Position numbers and translations under genes: made by a program. The notes under the pieces were generated by a model. That model did no database searches. It worked only from the letters and a program-made list of their open reading frames with translations, and was not told the origin of the DNA. This document shows, in pieces, positions 47,861-60,751 of a DNA stretch of 64,000 nucleotides (its first letter is position 1; each line of letters opens with the position of its first letter). The stretch is from Dromiciops gliroides. Its lineage: Eukaryota > Chordata > Mammalia > Microbiotheria > Microbiotheriidae. Location of the stretch: contig NC_057867.1 of the NCBI RefSeq assembly GCF_019393635.1, forward strand, positions 71,675,492-71,739,491, in the 5' to 3' direction.

Positions 47861-49090
47861 CTTGAAATATTAAAAATCATCACTGTCTCTGTTTTTTGTC
47901 TTCTCTGTAACTGGCTCTGGGAAAATCAAAGTGTTCTTTGTATCAGCCCCTTCAAAACCACAAAAATGAATGTGAATGTTTTAAGGACACAACTGGCTCA
48001 GGGCCTAGCCAATTTCTCTCAATGGTTCCTTTCCCCCATCTTCAGTGTAGTTCCACTTTGATGATTCAGATCTTCTCATTTGAAAACAGGTTCTTCCAAG
48101 TTGTATCTTTTAATTTTTCCCTGTGTTTTCCAAATCCTGCCTCTCACTTTCTTTTGACTTTAATGTGGAATTATATAATTTTACCCTGCAGACCATTTTG
48201 TTTATTAGATTGTGTGAAACACATTATGTATAACATATAATTGCAAAGGCACATCTGATTAGACATTAATAAAATGATAGCTCTGCTCTGAGATAAGAGT
48301 TGGGAGTTTGAAAATGACAGTCTTCTCTTTTATTAGGTATATTAGGGTGGCAGAATTGTACATGGAAAAATTATTTGTCGAGTAGCTTGTTTCTCACATT
48401 TCAGAGTGCTGCAGTAAATATGATTTAGCATGGACTCGCTTTGTTATTGGGTCTGTGCCTACAGAAACTGCCCTGGTAATGTGTTTGTATGACACATAAT
48501 TAGGTGCATGCTATAACTTGTTCTCAGCTACAAGACACATCAATTTGAACAAGCTGCAATATCCAAGCATAAATTAAGACCCATGTTAATCATTATGTCT
48601 GACAAATTTCCTTGGTTTTAAAACCATAATATGTTCATGAAAGAAGCATGAGGATTGTGACTGGGGACCACTAAAGGAAACATCAGGTGAGATGAATTAC
48701 TGGGCCTAATCTCTACCAGCAATGTGAATGTAGTAAAGTTAGATTTCATTTAGAATCAAGCCCTGAGACCTAAGCTAACCAATACCACCCCCCCCCACAT
48801 TTTCATTCAGGCCACTAGGGCCCGTAGACCAAAATGCATCGATATCATTTTTCTCCAAGTCCTTCAGTAGATATGAATTGGTCTAGCCTTCTGGAAAACT
48901 ACCTGTAATTATGCAAGAAAAGTCACTGTGCTATTCACACCCTTTGACTCAGTGATCCTACTACTACTAGCAATACAATACCAAAGAGGTCAAAGGACAA
49001 AAAGAAAAGCTCCAGAGATCCAAAAGTATTAACACAAGTATATTCTGTGGTAGAAAAAAGGGAAGCTAACTAGATGCTCATTAAGTGGAA
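47860..49090. other. Unique sequence, candidate conserved noncoding block
   Basis: Free of recognisable repeats. 48260-48620 has a balanced composition with several TAAT, TTATTAG and CAATTTG-type motifs rather than A-tails or pyrimidine runs. Conservation cannot be tested here. Confidence 0.3.
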
Positions 49091-50179
49091 AAAAATCAGT
49101 CAGTCACTCAACAAGCATTTATTAAGCTTACTATGTGCCTGGTGGTATACTAAGTGCTGAAAATACAAATAGAAGCAGAAAGACAGTCACTGCTATTAAG
49201 GAGCTCAGAGTCAATGGAAGAAACAATAGATGAAGTATGTATAAACAAGCTATATATAGGAGTGTATATGGTTTTCCAGGAGACCTAAGCTAATTGATGC
49301 CATCACAACCAACCCCCAATTTAGGGAAGTACAATAATTCATTCAGGTCACTAGGGGCCAAGGTCTCCATAGTCTAAGGGAAGCAGAGTACAAAGTAGGC
49401 CATTTTGATTCACCTCCTACAAATTTATTAAGTATCATGTGCGTGACACTGTGCTAAATGCTGAGGATACAAAAAGGCAAAAGACAGTCCCTGCCTTCAA
49501 GGAGTTCACAATCAAATGGAGAAGACAAAATGCAAATAAATGTATACAAAAAGCTAAAGATAATTAGGAAATAATTATCAGAGAAAAGACACCAGAATGA
49601 ATAGGAATGAGAAGAAAAAAACTTCCCATAAAAGATAAGATTTTAGCTGGGACTTAAAAGAAGTCAAAGAAGTCAGTAGGCAGAGTTGAAGAAGGAAAAC
49701 ATTTTAGAAATAGGGTATAACCAGAGAAAATACCTGAAGATATAGGAAGAATGGAAAGCGGGGTAGGGTGGCAGGTTGTGAAGGGTCAAACAAAGGGTTT
49801 TATATTTTATTCTAGAGGTGATGGGGAGCCACTGAAGTTTATCAAGAAGGGGGATGACATGATGAGACCAGCACTCTAAGAAAACCACTTTGATAGCTAA
49901 GTGGAGAATAGAGTGGGGAGATACTTGTGGTGGGGAGAAAACCCAACAAGCTACTGGAATAGTCTAGGCATCGAGGGATGAGGGGCTGCATAGGGTGGTG
50001 GCAGTATCTGAGAAGAAAAAGGGAAATATCCCAGAGATGTTGTGAAGGTTAAAACCAACATGCCTTGGAAACAGATCAGATATGGAGGTGAGGGGTGCGG
50101 TGAGAAAGAGTAAGAAGTTGAGGATGATGCCCAGGTTACCAGGTGTATGATGGTGCCCTTGAGAGTGAAAAAGAAGTCT

Positions 50180-50196
50180 GGAAGGGGGAAGGTTTT
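50180..50196. repeat. Left target-site duplication of the RPL26-SINE insertion
   Basis: 17 bp ggaagggggaaggtttt, repeated exactly at 50910-50926 on the far side of the RPL26 and SINE block. Confidence 0.9.
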
Positions 50197-50348
50197 TTGG
50201 TTGGTTTTTTTGGTGAGGCAATTGGGGTTAAGTGACTTGCCCAGGGTCACACAGCTAGTAAGTGTTAAGTGTCTGAGACCGGATTTGAACTCAGGTCCTC
50301 CTGAATCCAAGGCTGGTGCTCTATCCACTATGCCACCTAGCTGCCCCC
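50197..50348 (-). mobile_element. MAR1/WSINE1-type SINE joined to the RPL26 pseudogene
   Basis: Full-length minus SINE with 5' ggggcagctagg at 50348 and an A-rich tail next to the left copy of the shared target-site duplication. It abuts the A-rich 3' end of the RPL26 retrocopy in the same orientation. Confidence 0.9.
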
Positions 50349-50959
<611 letters not shown>

Positions 50960-51479
50960 CTAAGTTTAAGATATCTACAGGATATCTAGTTTGAGATGTG
51001 CAAAAGGCAGTTGGAGATAGGAGAATGGAGGTCAGCAGAGGTTAGAAATGTAGAAGTAAATTTGAGAATCATCAGCATAGAGAGAATCATTGAATCCATG
51101 GGAGCTGATGAGATCATAAAGTGAAATAGCATATAGAGAGAACAAAAGATGGTCCAGGACAGAGACCTGTGGGGCCCCTATAGTTAGTGGGAGTGACCTG
51201 GATAAAGATCCAGCAAAGGAGATTGAGGAGTAGTCAGATAGCTATGAAGAGAACCAGAGAGAGTGTGTCTTAAAAACCTAGAGAGTGATGAATTAGAAAA
51301 TCAATAGTGTCAAAGACTGCGTCATGGTCAAGAAGCTTGAGGGTAGAGAAAAAGCCAATGGTTTGGGGGCTTTTGTGACCTTGGGTGAAGTCACTTAGTT
51401 ACTATAAAATGAGGAGATTGGACGGGATGGCCTTTAAGTCAACTTCTAAATCTAAATCTGTGATTCCATCATTTAATTA

Positions 51480-52035
51480 ATTTGCTCTAAGTATAGTAAC
51501 TTAGGGAAAGCAGGAGAGGGAGAGAAATGTTTAGGCTGATAAACTTCTATTCTCATATGACTCATATAATCTATTAAAAATAAAAGACAATAATGTTATT
51601 TTACTTAATTGTGAATTTCAACATAGCCATGCTTTTACGTGCTTCACTTAACAGTCTCTAAATAAATTGACTCAGTTACTTGTTGCTTGTTAACAATATA
51701 TTCTCATTTGATTTATGAATTTAATGTTTAGTGGCATAACCACAGCAAGTTGGTCTTTCTTCTATTAAAAATTGCTAGAAGGCAGCAATTCTATCTAATT
51801 TGCTTTGTAAAGAGCGCACAGCCTAGTACCATACAAAAAAGAATGTTATGATGATGATAATGAGAAACTAATATATTCATATTTTTAAATGACTATTGTT
51901 TTCCTTCTCCCATTATTTACAAATATATTGAGGTTGACACTACATACTCAATTATATTCACCATTAAGTTGGGTTGATTGCCTAACAATCGATTAGGTCA
52001 TCAACAATATGTCTCACATGGTTTTACTGACTGAA
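51480..52035. other. Unique AT-rich sequence
   Basis: A short MIR-tail-like piece precedes it (51370-51480). Nothing else recognised. Confidence 0.4.
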
Positions 52036-52159
52036 TGCCATATGGTTGGAGTCATAGTATTATGGAATATCAGACCTGGAAGATATTTTAGAGATATAGT
52101 ATAACTCCTTTATCATCCAAATGCAGAAATAAAAGCATAGAGAGGTAGGTGACTTGCCT

Positions 52160-53590
52160 ATGCAGTGAGTCACTTAGTCAAACAAGCAGTTTATTAAGCA
52201 ATTGGTATATGCCAGGCATTGTGCTAAATGGTAGGGATACAAAGAAAGTAAAAAAAACATGGTCACTGTCCTCAGGGAGCTCTAATTCTATTGGGGAAGA
52301 TGATACATTAACAATTATGTACATACAAGATATTTACGGTATAAATGGGAAGTAATCTGAGGAAAGGCATTGGCAGTGAGGGGAAGCAGAAAAGACCTTT
52401 TACAGAAGGGAGGACTGGAGATAAGTCTTGAAGGAAGCTAGCAATGCCAGGAAGTAAAGATAAAGTAAGCATGCCATGCATGGGGGACAGTCAATGAAAA
52501 GGCAGAGTGAGCAGATGAAGTGTTATGTTTGAGCACCAGAAAGAATGCAAGTGTGGCTAAATCATAGAGTATGTGGAAAGTGTAAAAAGACTGTAAAGAC
52601 AGAAACAGGCCAGGTTGTGAAGGGCTTTCAAAGCCAGAGATGTATGTATTTATTTATTGCAGGGCAATGAGGATTAAGTGACTTGCCCAGGGTCACACAG
52701 CTAGTGAGTGTCAAGTGTCTGAATCCGGATTTGAACTCAGGTCCTCCTGAATCCAGGGCTGGTGCTTTATTCACTGTGCCACCTAGCTGCCCCCAAAGCC
52801 AGAGATTTATATTAGATTCTGGAGATAAGGAACCCACCTGAGTTTACTGAATGGGGGTAGGGGTGGGGAAAGGGTCATGATCACACCTGAGCTTTGGGAA
52901 ATTTGATTTGACAGATGAGTGTAGTATGGTCTAGAGTGGGGAAAGACAGCAGGAAAGAAGATCAATTAGAATGTTATTGGAATAGTCCAGGTGAGAGTTG
53001 ATAACTGGAAGTACAATGGTACTTTGGACAGTAACAGTGAAGGAGGGAAAGAGGAAAGATTTGGGAGGAAAGAAAGAGTTCTGTTTTAGACATGTTAAGT
53101 TTGAGATGGCTCTGGGCCACTTTGAGATATTTAATAGGCTGCTGGGGATATGAGAATGGAGGTCAGGAGAGAGCTTAGGGCTGGATGAATAGATTTGTCA
53201 CCATCTATATCGAGATGACAATTGAACCCGAGTGAGAAGAAGGTCTAGGGCAGAGCCTTGGAGGATACCCACAGTTAGTGGGCATGGCACAGAGGACAAA
53301 CCACTAAAGGAAATTGAGAATTAGCAGCCAGACAGGTAGGAGGAGAACCAGGAGAAAGGAATGTCAGGAAAATCTAGAGAGGAAAGAATAGCTAGGAGAA
53401 GGTGGTGATTCACAGTGTCAAAGGTTGTAAAGAGGTCAAGAAAGATAAGGACTGAGAAAAAGCCAACAGATTTGACAATTAAGAGATCACTGGGAACTTT
53501 GGATAGAGCCATTTCAGCTGGATGATGAGGATGGAAGGCAGGCTGCAGAGGAGATGAAGAGATGGCATCTATTGTAGATGGCTTCCTTAA
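52160..53590 (-). mobile_element. L2 LINE with one SINE insertion
   Basis: Minus translation at 53512-53321 gives VPSDLLIVKSVGFFSV then FLDLFTTFDTVNHHLL and SWFSSYLSG, the L2 RT core (D of the first catalytic motif in FTTFDTV). The 3' part lies at the left. Confidence 0.85.
52646..52794 (-). mobile_element. MAR1/WSINE1-type SINE in L2
   Basis: Minus copy; 16-bp duplication aaagccagagatgtat at 52630-52645, with one mismatch at 52795-52810. The L2 copy is continuous across it. Confidence 0.92.
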
Positions 53591-53679
53591 GGAATTTATG
53601 ATTGCCTAACAAGTAATTGGATCATAAACAATGTGTCTCACTTGATTTTAATGACTGAATGCCATATGGTGAGAGTCAT

Positions 53680-53800
53680 AGCATTACAGAATATTAGAAC
53701 TGGAAGAGACTTTAGAGATCTGTTCCAACCCCCATTTTAAGCAGAAACTGAGGCCTGGAGAGGTGATTTGCCATGGCTGCACAGGTAGCTAGTTATCAAA
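53680..53800 (-). mobile_element. MIR-like SINE fragment
   Basis: gcagaaactgaggcctgg, aggtgatttgcc. Confidence 0.55.
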
Positions 53801-53809
53801 TCAGGTTTC

Positions 53810-55285
53810 TAGACTACCATTATTTTAAGTCTTTTTAGAGGCCAACACACACTATGTTTGGTAGTTGATATAAATGAATCGGATGGATAAATTAGCAATG
53901 AATTGCTTCCTACTAGCTGGGAAGCAACTGATGGCCAATCAACCCAACTTGACAGTTGAACTACAGGCACCATGTAGCTATGACTTCAGTGATAGTAGAA
54001 GAGGAACTTCTGGCTCTTGTCCCAAGTGATTACAGTTTATGTAAAACAAACTATACCTCATAATACATAGTCAATATTTTAATTTTGGTTTTCCTCCTTA
54101 CTACTGTGATTGCAGTAGCGTTTTCAGGGTTCAAGAATGCCCCAATAGTTACTCTTTCATAAGAGGGCTAGTATTTTTTCTCCAGGGCTTCTTCTATGAT
54201 TTTTGTTGGAAATTGATCATTAGACTTATGTCCATTTTAGAATCAAACCTGTTAGCTATAGGGGATATTCTAAAATTCTACATTGTAAATAACTACTTAG
54301 ACAGGGAGTAATTTTGGGCAAAATTCCAGTAGGTAAAGTGAGATCATTATCTTGGGATCTATGGTTCCTACTTAGCTTGTCTCACCTGAGTTATCTGATT
54401 AGTTCTTGTTTTGGGTGAAAAATGATTTTAAAACAATATTTCGATAATGAAAAGCGGAGGAGTTGAAACCTAGACAGGTGTTAGTCATGCTCTCTAGAAC
54501 AGGAACATCAAGTCTTCCAGGCCATTACACTACTGTGCAAACAGAGAGTTTAAATATGTGGATACGAAAGCTGACGACTTCTTTGTGAATGTGTATATTG
54601 GGAGTGCTTAAAGTGGGAATTAATGAGCCAATAGTTTAAAATGATTCCTTCGCTGCTTTTATAGTCTGTGATGCAGATACATATTCATGACTTTGTAACA
54701 GGTGAATTGAGTCATTAGGAGCTGTTATGTCACATGGAAACTGCCCGTGGACTGTAGAAGAGCTGTGGTGAAGCATACTGAATGAGCATGCTTAGGGACA
54801 GTTCAAAGAACTGGGAAGACAACAGTAAGAGGTGAAGATTCCTTGTCCCTCTTGGCTCCCCTGCTGCCTTTTCCTCTTAGGCAACCTGGGTCAGAAAGGA
54901 CAGATGTAAAGGGCTGTAAACAGGCCTCAGGTACAACCCCAGCAAGCTCCAGTAAATGAGGTGGTCCTTTTCCCTTCATTCCCAAGCCAGTAACATCGCC
55001 ACTCCCCTCCCCTCTCAATACATCCACTGCTCCTGACTTTGGGAGGACTAACAGAAGCAGACAACAAAAAGAGAACACGATACATGTTCATTCGAGGAGT
55101 TTGTTGCAATTTCACTGAGTTCATGGGCTTAGAGACCATTCAGTCTGACCTGTATCTGAGCAAAAATACCCTGAACAATTATCCCTCACAATTTAGTATC
55201 CTGACTTTTATTGAAGACCTTAAGTGGATAGAAGAATAACTTCTTTCAGAAGCATACCGTTTTACTTTTGTTATTAATCAGTAAA
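53810..55285. other. Unique sequence
   Basis: About 1.5 kb without recognised repeats or supported exons. Confidence 0.4.
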
Positions 55286-55289
55286 TCAA

Positions 55290-55520
55290 AAGGCATTTTC
55301 CACGATTACTGCATGTCAGGCACTGGAGCTACAAAGAAAGGTAAAAAAGAGTCCCTGCTCTCAAAGAGCTCATAAGGCTGCAAGATCATTTCAGAAGGGA
55401 AAGCACTGGTTAGCTAAGGAGACTAGGAATGACCTCCTATAGAACGTGGGATTCGAGCTGAGATTTGAAGGAAGTCAGGGAAATTAATAGGCAAGAAAGA
55501 GGAGAGCAAGCTTAGATGAT
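55290..55520 (-). mobile_element. L2 fragment
   Basis: gcatgtcaggcactggagc, tccctgctctcaaagagctc, gagctgagatttgaagg. Confidence 0.6.
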
Positions 55521-55854
55521 GACTAGTGAAAAAGGATGGAAATTGGAAATTTCTGAAAGTTCTTCCTTTTGTCAAGTCAAAACCTACCTCTCTGCAAGTT
55601 CCACTCAATTCTCCCAATTTTGCTCTCTAAGGCCAAGACAACGAACAAGGATGTCCCCTCTTCCATATCACCTTTTCAAATGCCTGAAGATTGGCCTCTC
55701 TTCCATAGCCTGTCATTTCTTCCCTACGTTAAATATCCCTCAGTAATTCATTCATTTGCTGATTCAAAAAGCATTTACTAAGTATCTCTTGGATGTAAGG
55801 TACCACACTAGACATAGGGGGTTAATAAAAAAAAATAGCCCTCTAGGAGCCAGA

Positions 55855-56405
55855 TACAATTGGCTTACTTGCTGTTCCCTATACATCACATACTACATCC
55901 CACTCTCCATGCCTTTCTACAAGGACATTGTCTGAAATGTTCTTCCTCTTCATCTTTGCCTCAAAGTATTCCCAGCTTCCTTTAAAGCACAGCTCTGGGG
56001 GCAACTAGGTGGCGCAGTGGATAAAGCACCGGCCCTGGATTCAGGAGGCCCTGAATTCAAATCCAGCCTCAGACACTTGACATTTACTAGCTATGTGACC
56101 CTGGGCAAGTCACTTAACCCTCATTGCCCCGGAAAACAAAAACAAAAAACAACAAACAATAAAGCATAGCTCTGGCCACTTCATGCTGTAAGCCTTTCCT
56201 GAACTGCTTTGTTTTGCATGCTCTTATTCCCAATTTCTTTATATTAATTCACTCTGGATTGTGTATACATTCATCAGTGTACATGTTGCTCTCTCCCAGT
56301 ACATTGCAAGTTTATTGCAGGCGGGTACTACTGCACTTATGTGTTTATATCCTCAGCATCTAGCACAGTGCCAGGCACACAGTAGGCACTCAAAGTCTTA
56401 TTGGA
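55855..56405 (+). mobile_element. L2 3' end with SINE insertion
   Basis: tcccagcttcctttaaagc, then after the SINE ctgtaagcctttcctgaac, cagcatctagcacagtgcc, cacagtaggcactcaa. Confidence 0.75.
55999..56159 (+). mobile_element. MAR1/WSINE1-type SINE in L2 3' end
   Basis: Plus copy; 16-bp duplication taaagcacagctctgg at 55983-55998 and, with one mismatch, 56160-56175. Confidence 0.92.
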
Positions 56406-57040
56406 CTGAATTGAACTGAACGTGTATTCAGATAAATAAATGCAAAGTAATTTGAGAAGAGAATCTTAACAACCAAAGGGAAACAGGAAAGCTTTGTGAA
56501 GGAGAGACCTGAACTCAGCCTTGAAGGAAGCTGAGTGCCTCTGAAAAGCAATGGAGAGAAGAGAAAACCTCATTGGACTAGGAGATAGGCCATGAAAAGG
56601 TCCAGGGACTAGAAACAAAATGTCATGGAAAAGAAATAGCAGGTTGGCCAGTTTGTCTAGAACACAGAAGGCTTGAAATAAACCTGGAAAGGTTTATATA
56701 GATCTAAGAGTCACTTACATAGAGATGATCACTGCATCCATGGGAACTGATGGGATCACCGAATAGAGGAAAAAGAGGGACCAGAGCCCTGGAGTATACC
56801 TATGTTTTAGGAGTGTGATATAAATGATGATCTACCAAAGGATACTAAAAAGGATAGGTCGGACAGGTAGGAAAACACCAGGGGAGAGCAGTGCCACAAA
56901 AATGAATGAGTTTTTAGAAGGGGGTGGTTAACATGAGCACGAGAACTGAGAAAAATCCATTTAAAATAGCAGGTAAAAGATTGCTAATACCATTATAAAT
57001 AACTGTTTCATTTGGATAATAAGATCAAAATCTAGGTTAT
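56405..57040 (-). mobile_element. L2 fragment with internal deletion
   Basis: cagccttgaaggaagctg, then from about 56700 ctaagagtcacttacatag, tgggaactgatgggatcac and gacaggtaggaaaacacc. A gap in the L2 order lies near 56695. Confidence 0.65.
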
Positions 57041-57044
57041 ATAG

Positions 57045-57398
57045 TGTAATGATTGGAATGACGCCACCTGCTGGATACTTACTGTAGAAGAGTTCTGCCC
57101 ATGAAGGGAAGGTCTTTGAGGGCAAGACCAGGAGTCAGGAAGTGACGCGGGCTAGTGGGAGGAGGAAGAGACTGGCGCTCAGGCTCGCTCTTTTTCCTCT
57201 GGACTCGGGTGGAGAGCGGAGCTAGAAATGTGCTCTCCCTTTAATAGATAGGAATCTAGGCCTTTCTCTCTCTCTTTACCAAATTCTTATTCTCCTTAAT
57301 AAATGCTTAAAAGTCTAACTCTTGCTAAAGCTTATAATTTATTGGCGACCACTCATTAGATATTTTAGACAGACTAGCTAGAATTTTAGCCCTTAACA
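57045..57398 (+). mobile_element. Solo LTR of an endogenous retrovirus
   Basis: 354 bp beginning TGTAATG and ending CTTAACA (TG...CA termini), flanked on both sides by the 4-bp duplication ATAG (57041-57044 and 57399-57402). A polyadenylation signal AATAAA lies at 57298-57303. No internal retroviral sequence, primer-binding site or second LTR is adjacent, so this is a solo LTR left by recombination. A 4-bp duplication is typical of class I (gamma-like) elements; assignment to that class is inferred. Orientation follows the AATAAA. Confidence 0.8.
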
Positions 57399-57402
57399 AT
57401 AG

Positions 57403-57430
57403 GTCTTCTTCAAGAACGGAGGACAACAAC
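57403..57430 (+). mobile_element. Short RTE-type 3' tail fragment
   Basis: ggtcttcttcaagaacgg followed by aggacaacaac matches the terminal motif of the RTE-type LINE and SINEs in this window, here in plus orientation directly after the solo LTR duplication. Confidence 0.45.
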
Positions 57431-57529
57431 AAACCCTCAAGCATATTGTTTTATGTCTCTCTTTTCTTTCATAGCTAAACTTCTAGAAAAGCCAGATATA
57501 TATGTTTCCTACATTTTTATACTTCCCAC

Positions 57530-59250
57530 TAGTTCTTGAAGAATACCAGAATGACATCACTATGTTAGAGTAAAGTTACAGTGTGTCCAACTATCACTGA
57601 TCAGATCAATACAAACTTTTCTCAATGCTCTACCACAGGTCGGACACAAATAGTCCATATGAATTCTTGGAGTGGATTCTGTAAATTTGAGCATCTCACA
57701 TTTCTTTTGAGCCACTGCGATTCTACTTTGTTCATAGAGCATATGCCTCCTTTGTTGCAGGCATTCCATGACGGGCGGTCCTTTGCCAGCACCTGTCATA
57801 TCACACAATCAATTCCAAAGTTCTACAGAGAGATCTTGAGAGTGTCCTTATATCATTTCTTCTGACCACTGTGTGAGCACCTTCTTTGTGTGAATTCTCT
57901 ATAAAATAGTCTTTTAGGCGAGCGTACATTTGGCATTCCAACAACATAGCCAGCCCTTTGGAGTTGGGCTCTCTGCAGTAGAATTTGACTATCTGGCAAT
58001 TTAGCTCAAGAAAGAACCTCAGTGCCTGGCACTTTAGCCAGATGATTTTCAAAATCTTCCTAAAACAGTTCAAGTAGAAGCAATTCAGTTTCCTGTCATG
58101 GCACTGGTAGACCATTCAGGTTTCACAGGCATATAATAATGAGGTCAGCACAACCGCTCTGTAGACCAATTTGGTAAGCAGTCTCATACCTCTTCTCTCC
58201 CACATTTTCCTTCAGAGACTCCCAAACACTGAGCTACCTCTGGCAATGTATGTGTCAACCTTATTATCAATGTGTACACCCCTGGAAAGTATACTGCCAA
58301 GGAAAGTGAACATATCCACAGTATTAAAAACTTCTCCACTTGCTGTAACCCTCTACATATGGATGTTGTGCTGCTGGCTGGTTGAACATCTCTGTTTTCT
58401 TGGTATTAATTGTTAGGCCAACATTAGCACAAGCAGCAGAGAATCAATCCATACTTTGTCTCATCTCAGCTTCGGAGGCTGCATTGAGTGTACAATCATC
58501 TGTGAACAAAAAAAGTCATGCACCAGCTCTCCCTCTACTTTGGTCTTGGCTTGAAGCCTTTTCAAGTTAAATAATTTACCATCAGTTTGGTAGCTGACCT
58601 TGATGACATGTTCATCCTCATTGGAGACATCTAACAACCTTGCTGAAAACATCATGCTAACAAAAGCATGGGAGAAAGCACACAGCCTTGCTTCACTCCC
58701 TTGATGAGTGGGAAAGCATGAGAGCATCATCCTTTAACCAGAGCCTGGACAAGCAAGCCATCATGAACTTTACATACCACACTGATGAACTTCTCTGGGC
58801 AACCCCATTTTGACATAATTTTCGTTAAGTCCTCACAAATGACAGTATTAAAGGCCTTGGTCAGACTGATGAATGTAGTGGGACAGACCTCTGTTCTGCT
58901 CCAAGCATTTCTCCTGGAGTTGTTGGGAAGCAAAGACCACATAGATCCTTCTTCAGCACTTTCTGAAGCCACACTGGCTCTTGGCTAGATGACCAAGTGA
59001 AGGATCAGCCTATTATGGAAGACTCTGGCAAGAATCTTTCTAACAATGACTAAAAGAGAGACCCCTCCCCTCTGAGATTGTCACAGGGCAATCTATTTCC
59101 TTTACCTTTATAGAAATGAACAATGGTGGTATCCTTGAAATCACGGGGGATAATTTCAGTCAACTTTGCTATGTACAATGGACCCCCACCTTGTAAATAT
59201 CAGCTGGAACAGAATCAGCACCAGGTGCTTTGCCACAGAAGAGGAGCTGT
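57530..59250 (-). mobile_element. Degenerate non-LTR retrotransposon (reverse transcriptase and C-terminal part)
   Basis: Read right to left on the minus strand the fragments follow non-LTR reverse transcriptase order: SLTKAFNTV and KWGCPEKFISVV (58972-58727), SMMFSARLLD and YQTDGKLFNLKRLQAKTKV (58730-58560), then in another frame a catalytic-like FTDD at 58495-58506. Further C-terminal fragments follow, then a Cys-rich tail (LCPTCGRAL) near 57600. Many frameshifts and stops break it. The pattern matches the RTE-like LINEs with a C-terminal zinc-finger-like motif, but the clade name is uncertain. The 3' end lies at the left, and a related 3' end is at 43765-44110. Confidence 0.8.
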
Positions 59251-59280
59251 GAATGAGAAGAAATATAAGATTAGAAAGTA

Positions 59281-59378
59281 GGGCCACCTAGCTGCCCCCT
59301 TAACACACTTTTTTTTTAAAGTGAGGCAACTGGGCTTAAGTGACTTGCCCAGGGTCACACAGCTAGTAAGTGTTAAGT
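59281..59378 (-). mobile_element. Rearranged SINE fragments
   Basis: A head fragment (ccacctagctgcccc, ends 59299) lies to the left of a tail-and-core fragment (gtgaggcaactggg to taagtgttaagtg). For one intact minus copy the order would be the reverse. Confidence 0.75.
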
Positions 59379-59879
59379 GTTAAAATGTGCAAACCAGAAA
59401 GGAACACAATATCTAACTAGAATGGAGGACAGCAAGGCTATACATGCCCTCAGTTTGAGGTATCATGATCCTCCTAATGCAACAAAAGTCCCTTCTGGTT
59501 TCTTGGTATGCCATGTAACACTGGTCATTCTATTAGGCTTGCAGTCACAAAGAAATATGCCTTTTTCACAAGAACTATTATCTAACCACATCTCTCTTAA
59601 GCTGTATTGGTGCAGTTAATTTCAAGATCCCAGTAAAGGGATCTTATAATTATTCCTATTAAATCCCTCCTCGGTAGATTTGTTGTATAGTGGAGCACAA
59701 CTGTAGTATGTGATGCTACAGCCAGCAAGTCTCACTAAAGAAACAACAGAGAAAACTACTGACTGGGAATGCAAACACAAAGAAGTGAAGGTCAATATGG
59801 AAAAGAGTAATAATGTTAATAGAAAACATGACATCTATAGAAACAAAACATACATTGATTTTGAAGACAGGATGTCTGA

Positions 59880-60245
59880 AGACCATTTAACGATCATAGG
59901 TCTCCCAGAAGAAGTCAAGTAAAAAAACCTAGAATACCTTAATGCAAGAAATAATACAAGAAAACTGTTCAGAACCTTTGGACATAGATAACAAAGTGCC
60001 AATCCAGAAAACCCACAGACTTTCTCCAAAAAATAAAACCCAAAAAACCCCTATTCTGTAAACTTCAAGACACACTTCTTAAAATTTTAAAATTCCAATG
60101 GAAAAGACTCCAAAAGATATAGAAAAGGAAATTGAAATAACAAAACTATTTTGTACCCATCAGAAACCACAGAGGGAATGGGATAATGTATTCCAAATAG
60201 CAAAAGATCTCAAGATGCAAAATTCAAGTACTAGGTTTCACATGA
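59880..60245 (+). mobile_element. Possible LINE ORF1-like relic
   Basis: Broken translation with SEDHLTIIGLPEEVK and, further on, KTHRLSPKNKTQKTP-like residues recalls L1 ORF1. Many stops; low confidence. Confidence 0.35.
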
Positions 60246-60332
60246 AATCGTCCTTGATCCCCACAGAGTCTAGCATCCTCATCTTAAATAATGGCCTTAT
60301 ATTTATTTTGTATACATTTCACATATACCTTT

Positions 60333-60472
60333 TTTTAAGTGAGGCAATTGGTGTTAAGTGACTTGCCCAGGGTCACACAGCTAGTAAGTGTTAGGTGTCC
60401 GAGGCTGGATTTGAACCCAGGTATTCTTGACTCCAGGCCGGTGCTCTATCCACTGCGCCACCTAGCTGCCCC
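60333..60472 (-). mobile_element. MAR1/WSINE1-type SINE
   Basis: Minus copy; flanks share catatatacctt-like sequence. Confidence 0.88.
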
Positions 60473-60484
60473 TCATATATACCT

Positions 60485-60620
60485 TTATATAAATGTGCTG
60501 TCTCCCCATAGAACATAAGCATCTTGAGGGCAGAGATTGTTTTGTTATCCTTGTATTATCAACAGCTAGCTAAGTATCTGTCACATAGTAGGTGCTTAAT
60601 AAACATTTAATTGATTCCTT
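60485..60620 (+). mobile_element. L2 3' tail
   Basis: agaacataagcatcttgagg, tctgtcacatagtaggtgc, ttaataaacattta. Confidence 0.75.
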
Positions 60621-60751
60621 GCAAGGCTTTGTATTTTCTTTCTCTCTTTTTAAAATAGAATCTAATGAGTAATTTATATGGATTGGTAGGATTTAGAATT
60701 CCTCACCAAAATCAAGTCTAAGGATATCATTTACTATTTAATTTATTTTAT

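Noticed and set aside
48760..49390. Two segments sharing gacctaagctaa and attcaggccactaggg-like motifs about 520 bp apart
   Set aside because: Similarity is short and patchy; could be an old low-copy repeat but not enough to define an element.
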